The notes under the pieces are model-generated. The model made no database searches. It saw only the letters and a program-made list of their open reading frames with translations, and was not told the origin of the DNA. Shown one piece after another: positions 1 to 6,910 of a DNA stretch of 16,516 bases. A program made the position numbers and the translations under genes. The DNA is from Bacteriovoracaceae bacterium UBA2394 (lineage in GTDB: Bacteria > Bdellovibrionota > UBA2394), in NCBI GenBank assembly GCA_002343335.1, contig DDSI01000210.1, positions 1 to 16,516 of the forward strand, read 5' to 3'. Every line of letters begins with the position of its first letter. The stretch's first letter is position 1.

Positions 1-324
1 CAACAGCAGAAGAATGTGGCAGACGACATCGAACGTCATGAAGTGCTCGGTTCGTTTGTTGGACAAATCACTCAGAAAGAAAAGCGAAAGAGAGTTTTCT
101 GTCGTCAGAGAGCGGCGCAGAAAACGCTCGTTCAGTGAAAAAATGAACGAGCTGTAATCGTCTCTCAATTGAAGGGCCAGGCGATTGAGTTCGTCGGCGT
201 CGTTTAGAGATAGGAGATCCTTGGATAGAAGCCGACCTGCATTCAGAGAATACGAATAAGTAGTATCCGACGAAGCGGCGAGGGTCTTATCGTCTTCTCC
301 ATTGTAGAGATAAAGAATCTTCAT
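1..324 (-). CDS. Unrecognised protein, N-terminal 108 codons (runs off left edge)
   Basis: An open frame reads leftward from an ATG at 324-322 to the window edge without a stop, giving 108 residues. The visible protein begins MKILYLYNGEDDKTL. It contains an LRDDYSSFIFSLNERFLRR stretch at about residues 52-70 and FFLSDLSNKRTE at about 81-92, followed by a hydrophobic VCHILLLL run at the cut end. It has no signal peptide, so the start of the protein is probably cytoplasmic. I do not recognise the family. Because it is divergent from a WecA-like lipid-carrier sugar transferase and near a GT2 glycosyltransferase, a role in surface polysaccharide synthesis is a reasonable guess, but only from neighbourhood. 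No good Shine-Dalgarno precedes the ATG, so the exact start is uncertain; the open frame itself is convincing. Confidence 0.6.
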   Translation of the reverse strand, partial: MKILYLYNGEDDKTLAASSDTTYSYSLNAGRLLSKDLLSLNDADELNRLALQLRDDYSSFIFSLNERFLRRSLTTENSLSLFFLSDLSNKRTEHFMTFDVVCHILLLL

Positions 325-490
325 AGCGGATGCCAAAATCGGGACCACTTAAGCCCAATTTCCTTGGTCAGGCGACGAAAAACCCCAATTTAGCTCTCCG
401 GTTCTTTGGAGTTTCAAATTCTCAGTTTGATTCCGGATATTGTTTACCCAAAGTGAACACGAATGGCCCTCATATTCCTCATTCTTCCGC

Positions 491-520
491 TTGGCTCATT
501 TCTGGGAATTCCTTTATATT
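491..520 (+). promoter_or_regulatory. Candidate sigma70-type promoter for the WecA-like gene
   Basis: TTGGCT at 491-496 (4 of 6 matches to the -35 consensus) and TATATT at 515-520 (5 of 6 matches to the -10) are separated by 18 bp, about 33 bp before the ATG at 553. They lie in the 228-bp divergent spacer 325-552, where I see nothing else convincing. This is consensus matching by eye only. Confidence 0.3.
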
Positions 521-552
521 CGGATTTAAGGCGATTTTAGCTGGAAATAGAA

Positions 553-1785
553 ATGTTGAGTCTTGGCTTTGTATGTTTACTGGGGTTCGGGGTTTTCGCT
601 GTAGCGGTTGCGTCGACCTTGCTCATAGTCCCTCGCGTGATAGTGCGAGCTCGCGCGTGGAACGTCTTGGATCTTCCGGACCGTCGAAAGATCCATTTGG
701 AGCCCACACCTCGCCTTGGTGGTCTCGGACTTTTTCCTGCAATTTGGCTCGGCACATCGGTGGCGATTCTCACCGCTCTTCACTCAGATAAACTAAATGG
801 CTTAGCGGGAACTCAGTTTAGTTCGAACGCACTTTCTCTCTTTGGATTTTTGATAGGGGGAACGGGTATGTTCGCCCTCGGATGCATTGATGATCTGAAA
901 GGATTGTCAGCGGGGCAGAAGCTAATCGCTCAATCCATCATCAGCCTTGTGAGTATTCAGTTTCTTCCGATTCCCACTTCGATGTTGGGTGCGGAATTGT
1001 CCCCTGCGATGGGAGCCTTTCTTTTATTCTCTTGGCTTACGATTGTTCCGAACTCGGTGAACTTGCTTGATGGAATTGATGGCCTCACTTCAACGCTACT
1101 TCTTGTATTTGGTTTGGTGATATCCATTTTGGCATTCGCAGGCGGGCAATACCCGTGGGTCTTTGTTGGATTGGCCTTCGCTGGAGCTTGTACTGCTTTT
1201 TTAAAATTCAATTGGAGTCCCGCTAAGATTTTCTTGGGGGACTCAGGAAGTCTGCTGCTTGGATTCTTGGTGGCCTACGCCAGTGTCTTCTTTGCGATGC
1301 GGGCTGCGCCTACTGCCGAGATTGGAATGGAATGGAATCCGATCATTTCTGTTTTGCTCTGCGGGGTTTGGCTTTTGGACACCACAGCTTCGATTGTCAG
1401 ACGTTACGCTCGACAGGCGCCGACATTCCGCGTTCTTCGTCGAGTCAATAAATTTCAGTTCATGTGGTATCATCAATCTGCGGTTCGAAATATCTTTCGG
1501 CCTGATCGAGAGCATCTCCATCACAAACTGCTTGAAAGCGGTCTTCTTCATACGGGCGTGGTGGGCGTTCTTACGATATTTTTTGGGATTTGTGCAATTT
1601 CTGCCATTGCGTTGCAGTTGCGCCCGACGACTAATGGAATCTGGATTTTAACTGCTCTTGCTCTTCCACTCTTCGCAATGGCAGGGTTGTTGCATTATTG
1701 TTACGTGTTTCAACCGGCAAAGCGCGTTCCCTCGCATGAAGCATTTGCAGCCTCCACGGACGTCCGGTCAAAGTCAGCGGCTTAG
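553..1785 (+). CDS. MraY/WecA-family undecaprenyl-phosphate sugar-1-phosphate transferase
   Basis: A 410-residue polytopic inner-membrane enzyme of the polyprenyl-phosphate N-acetylhexosamine-1-phosphate transferase family. These enzymes move a sugar-1-phosphate (typically GlcNAc-1-P) from a UDP-sugar onto undecaprenyl phosphate, the first step of O-antigen, ECA or teichoic-type polymers. The family motifs appear in order: DLPDRRKIH with PTPRLGGLG (40-59), the Asp pair in CIDDLKG (111-117), NSVNLLDGIDGLTS (167-180), AKIFLGDSGS (224-233) and the histidine motif PDREHLHH (317-324). The HLHH motif favours WecA/TagO/RgpG-type enzymes over MraY. About 20 extra residues lie between the RRYARQ segment (284-289) and PDREHLHH compared with usual relatives. 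The start at 553 keeps the first membrane helix, although the upstream bases give only a weak GGAA Shine-Dalgarno. The 3' end overlaps the convergent GT2 gene by 12 bp. The sugar specificity cannot be read from sequence. Confidence 0.92.
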   Translation: MLSLGFVCLLGFGVFAVAVASTLLIVPRVIVRARAWNVLDLPDRRKIHLEPTPRLGGLGLFPAIWLGTSVAILTALHSDKLNGLAGTQFSSNALSLFGFLIGGTGMFALGCIDDLKGLSAGQKLIAQSIISLVSIQFLPIPTSMLGAELSPAMGAFLLFSWLTIVPNSVNLLDGIDGLTSTLLLVFGLVISILAFAGGQYPWVFVGLAFAGACTAFLKFNWSPAKIFLGDSGSLLLGFLVAYASVFFAMRAAPTAEIGMEWNPIISVLLCGVWLLDTTASIVRRYARQAPTFRVLRRVNKFQFMWYHQSAVRNIFRPDREHLHHKLLESGLLHTGVVGVLTIFFGICAISAIALQLRPTTNGIWILTALALPLFAMAGLLHYCYVFQPAKRVPSHEAFAASTDVRSKSAA

Positions 1786-2724
1786 ATTTTTTCTTAGCCC
1801 CGTCGCAAATCCTTTAAACCAATCCAGACCATTCCAAAAAATACTCCAATAGGTTTCCGTGGTCGGACGATAGCTCCAAGCGATTGTGAGTGCGCCCAAT
1901 AGCACAATGGTTGGAAGGAAGAATTGCAGAACTCCAAGAGCGATAAGCGCGCCAATTGGCAGAATGAGGGCGAATAAGCCAAACCATTGAATCATTCTTT
2001 TGAAGCCGTGGAGTCGAACAAGTTCTCCTTGTGCGCGACCGTAAGCAAACATCACTTTTCGGAATCGTTGAATATTTTCCGGACGATGGTGATGAACAAT
2101 CGCTTCGGGATTGTAGAGAATTTTGTAGCCCTTCGATTTCACGCGAAGATCAATTTCGACATCTTCGCCTGGGAAAAGATCCTCTCGAAAACCTTTGAGC
2201 TCTTCAAAGAGCTTGCGACGATAACTCACATTACAAAGTGGATTGTGAGCGGTTTCGAAAATTTCTTTGGAGAAAGTGCCTTTGTGAAAATCGATAAAGA
2301 ATCGGAATTTCGAAAAGATCGACTCGAGTCTACGTTGGAATGAGTTCGAGTTGGGCATCGCAAATTGAGGTCCACCCACTGATCCAACGTCAGATCGTTC
2401 AAACCCTCGCAGCAATTCTTCAAGCCAACGAGGTGAAGGCTTGGCGTCAGCATCTGTAAAGGCGAGAATCTCTGCGGAAACCTCTTTGGCGACGATGTTG
2501 CGGGCGCGACCTGGCCCCACTTTTCCATATTGTTTTAGCTCAAAGCGATCGGGAAATTTTTCAGCATATTCGCGAATAATGGAGGCCGTAGAATCCGAGG
2601 ACTGATCGTCAATGATATGTGCCTTAAAGTTAGAGTAGGTTTGCTCCTTCAAACCTTCCAAGCAGTCGCGAATAACATCTTCTTCGTTGTAGGCCGGAAT
2701 AATCACGGCGACCTTCGGATTCAT
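1774..2724 (-). CDS. Family 2 glycosyltransferase with C-terminal membrane segments
   Basis: A 316-residue GT-A fold glycosyltransferase. The N-terminus VAVIIPAYNEE (5-15) is the nucleotide-binding opening of GT2 enzymes. IIDDQSSDST (37-46) contributes nucleotide contacts, TDADA (90-94) is the metal-binding DxD, NPLCNVSYRR (161-170) is the typical acceptor-side segment, GEDVEIDLR (186-194) carries the ED catalytic-base motif, and HHHRP (211-215) is the late histidine motif. Residues about 246-284 form one or two membrane helices, so the catalytic domain faces the cytoplasm at the inner membrane. It probably adds a sugar to a lipid-linked glycan, in keeping with the convergent WecA-like gene. 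The start ATG at 2724 leaves a 132-bp spacer to divergent tamB. Donor and acceptor are unknown. Confidence 0.9.
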   Translation of the reverse strand: MNPKVAVIIPAYNEEDVIRDCLEGLKEQTYSNFKAHIIDDQSSDSTASIIREYAEKFPDRFELKQYGKVGPGRARNIVAKEVSAEILAFTDADAKPSPRWLEELLRGFERSDVGSVGGPQFAMPNSNSFQRRLESIFSKFRFFIDFHKGTFSKEIFETAHNPLCNVSYRRKLFEELKGFREDLFPGEDVEIDLRVKSKGYKILYNPEAIVHHHRPENIQRFRKVMFAYGRAQGELVRLHGFKRMIQWFGLFALILPIGALIALGVLQFFLPTIVLLGALTIAWSYRPTTETYWSIFWNGLDWFKGFATGLRKNLSR

Positions 2725-2752
2725 CGGTCCATAGTAAGATCGTTCATCTACA

Positions 2753-2776
2753 CAGTCGAATAGACTGTCGAATGAC
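2753..2776. repeat. Short tandem/dyad motif in the divergent GT2-tamB spacer
   Basis: GTCGAAT occurs at 2755-2761 and again at 2767-2773, spaced 12 bp start to start. CAGTC (2753-2757) and GACTG (2763-2767) form a 5-bp inverted repeat around GAATA, and GTC/GAC flank the second copy. Repeated, roughly one-turn-spaced elements between divergent genes can be a regulator-binding site, but no regulator is encoded nearby. Confidence 0.3.
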
Positions 2777-2841
2777 TTCTTGCGTTAGTCTGCCTTACAT
2801 CGCTGTTAATAAGGTGCTTGAGCCATTTTGGTCTGATATTC

Positions 2842-2848
2842 TGAGGTG
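2842..2848 (+). promoter_or_regulatory. Shine-Dalgarno that sets the tamB start
   Basis: TGAGGTG at 2842-2848 contains the GAGG core. The in-frame GTG at 2848 would sit on top of it, whereas the ATG at 2857 lies 9-10 bases downstream, a normal spacing. The ATG is therefore preferred. Confidence 0.65.
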
Positions 2849-2856
2849 TGCCGCCA

Positions 2857-5800
2857 ATGGATCAAGAACCGCTAAACGAGCTTCGGGAGCTCCGAAAGAA
2901 CATTCGGAAGCGAGTTTTGCGAATTATCTCCATCGTGACGGGCATTTCGCTTGGCACCTTTCTTTTAATCCTCGGTGGGACACTGATTGCAATCTCGATT
3001 TTTGTTCGAACGGAGACTTTTCAAAATGGGCTTCGGGATCGAATTCTGCAGGCTGCTCAAAGTCGTTTTGGAGTTTCGGTGCAATATGAAACGGCCAAAG
3101 TTTCAGTTTTTAAGCTTGAGCCGACGATTGAACTTTTGGGAGTAGAGGCGCGTCATAAAAATTCTACGGAACTCGCAAAAATTAAGCGCGTATCTGTGGG
3201 GATCTCCGTTTTCTTTTCCATCCCTCTTTTGTTTTTTAAAGAACTTTATTTGAGTTCAATTGAAATCGAGGGCTTTCGTTATCATCTCAAGAATATCAAT
3301 GACATTCGCATCTGGCTCGACACGGCCCGGCCAAAGAGTGTGATCATTCCTTCAGCCTTTCAAACATCGATTGGAGACATTCGGCTTCAGAATGTCGAGC
3401 TGGAAGTCGATCTCACCAAAGGTGTTGGAGCCATTCAAGATGTGCACGGAATTTTGAATATCGAAGACGTGCAATTGTCTTTGAGCGCGCGTGAAACAGA
3501 GTTTGAGGGACTCATTCATCTCACCGATCTGAAGTCGGGAACTTGGGGGCCTTTTTCAGGAGACGTAAAGCTTCAAAATGGATCGCACTCGAATAGGCGA
3601 ACTCGTTTTGGAAGTGTGCGCTTTGAATCGGCGACGGAATACTTAGAGATTTCTGGAGAAATTCGAAAGTGGGCTGATCCATTTCTGGATCTTTACGGAA
3701 CGGTCTCTGCCGATATTAATCATCTTTTTCCTCGGGTGAAAAAATCCAAGGGAAATTTGGCGGCTTCATTTAGGGTGGCAGGTCCTTGGAAATCTTTGGT
3801 GGGATCGGGAGCCATTTCCGCCACCGACGTTACGTTGCAAGGGAAGGATTGGACGAATGCCCAGGCTAAATTTGAACTGAAGTATCCCGAAATTGTCGTT
3901 TCCAATTTGGATTTGCAATCTGGCAGTGAAAAGGTTCGAGGCTCTGGCCAGATTTTTCTAGTTCCTGATCGATCCTCTACTTTGAAATTGGAAGTCGCAC
4001 ATGCACCCCTTGGAGGTTATTTGAGCTTGGTTGGGGAGCATTTGGGCAAATGGCAGGGAGATGTGAATGGCACCGTAGAACTCGAAGGAAAGATGGCGGA
4101 TCAATTTCAAGGCCAGTTTCGGTGGAATCTTAAAATGGATAATTACCGAATTCGCACTTTCCAAACAGAGCGAGAAATTCTCTTTATGCCAGAGGTCGTT
4201 ACGAAAGGCTCAGGCACCCTCACATTGAGCTCGGGAGAATTTTCCGCCGAATTGGAAACGGGTGGAAGCAAATGGAAGGGCGGCGCAAAGTGGGACGAGA
4301 AAAATTTTGATTTGAGGTGGGATACCACCTTCCACGGAAAAGATCTGGGAGAACTTTACCGCCATCCCATTAATTTTGATGGAGTGATGAAGGGTTCTTA
4401 TTCCGGACCGAAATCAAGTTTGGTGATGAAGGTTGATAATCAATTTTCATATTTCCAGATGGCCGGATATAAACTGACAAATTTTCGAGGCCTTTTGATG
4501 TTGAAGAATCGACATCTAACGGCGGAGCCTTTTCTGAGCGATCAGATGAGCTTGAACGGCGGACTTTATTTTACAAAGCCCGGGCAAGAGGATGAGTTTT
4601 CAAATCTGAAAGTGACCACGCGCGCCGCCCCTCTCTCGTTCTTAGGGAATCTTTTCCACATTCAAGATTTGCCCGTATCGGGACTCGTTACATCGGAAGG
4701 ATTTTTCAAAGGTCGACTTGATCAACCTTTGGGATCGGGTCGGGTCGAGTTAAATGATTGGGCACTTCAAGGAGACCGAACGAAAGGCCGCCAAGCTCGC
4801 GCGCATTGGGCCATGGCTGAAAATGAAACTTATTTGGATGCGATTGAGGTTCGAGTGTCGCCGGAATCAAAGCCTATTCGGGCGGAGCTTACGATGGATT
4901 CAAATGGGATCGCGGATTTGTGGGCGGAGGGCCAGGGCGTAAGACTGAGCGATTGGCTTTACCTCATGAGACGGGACTTCAATTTTCAAGGGTTAACGGA
5001 CTTTCGATTGGATTATCAGCGAGCCGTTCCTTCGATGAAAGCCGACATGAACATTTATAAAAGCTCCTTAGCCGGAACGGCTCAGTTGGATTCCGCCATT
5101 CATTTGAATTGGGTGAAGGATAGTCTCGATTTTAACGGCTCCCTTTTTGGTACCCGGATTCGAGTGACGGGTAGTGCTTCTCAAAATGCTCGCCAGCGCG
5201 AGGCAAAACTAAAGGCCAGTTTGAATTTTTTTGACGTTTTCACACTCAGCGAGGTTCCAAGCCTTCGTCGTTTACAACTCCCTGTCGACGGCGAAGCAAA
5301 TTTTACTTGGAAGCAGGAACGCAGCCGCTCTAAGGAGAAAAATTTATTGATCGCTCTTTTTACGGAAGATTTTTCGCGGGAGGGAGAAATTAAGATTCGC
5401 AGAGCGACCATCCAAAGAGGCGATCTCGCTCTTCAAACTTTAGATCCCTTTGAAGTGAAACTCGTTCGATCTTCTAGTGGAAATGAGCGTTGGGTCAGCG
5501 ACACCATACGGGTGCATTCTGAGAGAAATCTCTTAAAAGTGGGTGGCTACTATGGGAATCCATCAGACTTCAAACTCACTTTTGAGGGGGATTCCGATCT
5601 TCGGTCCGTTGTCACCATGGTTCCATCGATCGCGCGTTCGGAAGGAAATTTTTCAATCCATGGAGAATTGGTTCCTTCGGGATTTTCAGGACGTTTGGAA
5701 GTCGAAAATGGAGTAGTGGCCTTTCAAAACTCGCCGGTGGTCATTCGAGATGTCGAGGCAGTCCTTACGGCCAAGCAATCCCAATTCTCATTAGAGAAAT

Positions 5801-6885
5801 TGAAGGGGTCGCTTAAGGAAGGCTCGGTCAGTGGCGCAGGGACGCTTCGATTGGAAAACTTCGAAGTGAGCTCTGCTCTACTTAATTTGCGCTTAGAGAA
5901 TACGCTGATCCAACCCGAAACGGGTTTATCTTTTCGTACCTCGGGACCGATCACCTTGAGAGTGGAATCGCCTAACAATGGCGAGATTGGGGGTCGACTC
6001 GATATCACGGATGGAATTTTTCGACGGCGAGTGGATGCAAAAGCTGATCTCTTAAAGATGTTAGAACCGGAGAAACGTGAATTTCAACCGCTAGAGCAGC
6101 AGGAACCGGCATGGAAATTGTGGAAATTAAATGTGCAGATGGTTACGTCCTCACCATTTGATATTCGGAATAATCTTGCGGAGGGCGCGGCGACGATGAA
6201 TCTTACTCTTGGGGGAACTCTCAGAGAACCCCAGCTTCGTGGTGCCATAAACATTGTTCGAGGACAGTTCCGCTACAATAATCGGCAATTTGTCGTGCGA
6301 TCGGGATCGATTCAATTTACCGACCAAAAATCAAATATTCCTTCTTACGATATTCGAGCGGAAACCGAAGTCGATATTTATCGAGTGGATATCAATTTAG
6401 TAGGCGGACCGGGAAGCCAGCGAATTCGATATTCGTCCGACCCCCCTTTGACAGAAAAAGAGATCTTGGCGCTCATTACTTACGGCATGACTCCTCGAAC
6501 CTCGCTCGATGAGGAGCAGAGGACGAGTACGGATCCTCGTCTTTCAGCTGCCTATACTGGAATTTCATTCGTGACAGGTCAATTGCAGGATAAGTTGGAG
6601 GGACGGCTCTCGACGGATCTCGGCATTCAGCGTCTTTCATTGCTTCCCGCATTTTACGAGCAGACCGGCCAGACAGAACTTCAGTTGACGGTGGGTGCGG
6701 ATCTGATTCGCAATCGATTGCTTTTAAATTATTCCAATTTCCTGACGGCTTCCGGAGGGCATCGAGTGGAGCTGGATTTTGCGTTAAACCGAGTCATTCA
6801 CTTGGTGGGATCTTGGAGAGATGTCGAAACAGAGTCGAATGGCGATTTTGGGGGCGATATTCGGTTTAGATTTGAGTTTGAGTAA
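2857..6885 (+). CDS. tamB: TamB-family translocation/lipid-transport bridge protein (DUF490)
   Basis: A 1342-residue AsmA-like protein. A basic cytoplasmic tail (about 8-22, rich in Arg/Lys) precedes one signal-anchor helix (about 21-49). A very long region of repetitive beta-strands follows, as in the hydrophobic-groove bridge proteins that span the periplasm and are implicated in phospholipid transfer and outer-membrane protein assembly. The C-terminal TamB domain is clear from about residue 1110: a GTLREPQLRG segment, the GQFRYNNRQFVVRSG strand pair, then the hallmark SSDPPLTEKEILALITYG (about 1191-1208), ending in alternating DIRFRFEFE. Length matches the family (about 1250-1500). It is followed after 25 bp by an Omp85 gene, its expected outer-membrane partner, although the order is the reverse of E. 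coli tamA-tamB. A GTG at 2848 is a possible alternative start, but the Shine-Dalgarno supports 2857. Confidence 0.93.
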   Translation: MDQEPLNELRELRKNIRKRVLRIISIVTGISLGTFLLILGGTLIAISIFVRTETFQNGLRDRILQAAQSRFGVSVQYETAKVSVFKLEPTIELLGVEARHKNSTELAKIKRVSVGISVFFSIPLLFFKELYLSSIEIEGFRYHLKNINDIRIWLDTARPKSVIIPSAFQTSIGDIRLQNVELEVDLTKGVGAIQDVHGILNIEDVQLSLSARETEFEGLIHLTDLKSGTWGPFSGDVKLQNGSHSNRRTRFGSVRFESATEYLEISGEIRKWADPFLDLYGTVSADINHLFPRVKKSKGNLAASFRVAGPWKSLVGSGAISATDVTLQGKDWTNAQAKFELKYPEIVVSNLDLQSGSEKVRGSGQIFLVPDRSSTLKLEVAHAPLGGYLSLVGEHLGKWQGDVNGTVELEGKMADQFQGQFRWNLKMDNYRIRTFQTEREILFMPEVVTKGSGTLTLSSGEFSAELETGGSKWKGGAKWDEKNFDLRWDTTFHGKDLGELYRHPINFDGVMKGSYSGPKSSLVMKVDNQFSYFQMAGYKLTNFRGLLMLKNRHLTAEPFLSDQMSLNGGLYFTKPGQEDEFSNLKVTTRAAPLSFLGNLFHIQDLPVSGLVTSEGFFKGRLDQPLGSGRVELNDWALQGDRTKGRQARAHWAMAENETYLDAIEVRVSPESKPIRAELTMDSNGIADLWAEGQGVRLSDWLYLMRRDFNFQGLTDFRLDYQRAVPSMKADMNIYKSSLAGTAQLDSAIHLNWVKDSLDFNGSLFGTRIRVTGSASQNARQREAKLKASLNFFDVFTLSEVPSLRRLQLPVDGEANFTWKQERSRSKEKNLLIALFTEDFSREGEIKIRRATIQRGDLALQTLDPFEVKLVRSSSGNERWVSDTIRVHSERNLLKVGGYYGNPSDFKLTFEGDSDLRSVVTMVPSIARSEGNFSIHGELVPSGFSGRLEVENGVVAFQNSPVVIRDVEAVLTAKQSQFSLEKLKGSLKEGSVSGAGTLRLENFEVSSALLNLRLENTLIQPETGLSFRTSGPITLRVESPNNGEIGGRLDITDGIFRRRVDAKADLLKMLEPEKREFQPLEQQEPAWKLWKLNVQMVTSSPFDIRNNLAEGAATMNLTLGGTLREPQLRGAINIVRGQFRYNNRQFVVRSGSIQFTDQKSNIPSYDIRAETEVDIYRVDINLVGGPGSQRIRYSSDPPLTEKEILALITYGMTPRTSLDEEQRTSTDPRLSAAYTGISFVTGQLQDKLEGRLSTDLGIQRLSLLPAFYEQTGQTELQLTVGADLIRNRLLLNYSNFLTASGGHRVELDFALNRVIHLVGSWRDVETESNGDFGGDIRFRFEFE

Positions 6886-6910
6886 AGGAGCGCAGTTCGG
6901 CACTTTAATT

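Noticed and set aside
330..791. A 153-codon plus-strand open frame starting in the 325-552 spacer
   Set aside because: Its second half overlaps the well-supported WecA-like gene in another frame, it has no ribosome site, and its composition is not protein-like.
1779..1799. Stem-like GGCTTAGA / TCTTAGCC with a T-rich loop over the two convergent stop codons
   Set aside because: Contains a central mismatch, the T-run is in the loop rather than after the stem, and neither strand shows a trailing U-tract, so it is not a convincing bidirectional terminator.
2772..3089. A 105-codon plus-strand open frame across the tamB start
   Set aside because: Out of frame with tamB's signal-anchor region, no Shine-Dalgarno, no recognisable features; a shadow of tamB.
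6821..6910. Upstream ATG at 6821 as the start of the Omp85 gene
   Set aside because: It would overlap tamB by 65 bp and put 30 non-hydrophobic residues before an otherwise perfect signal peptide beginning at 6911.
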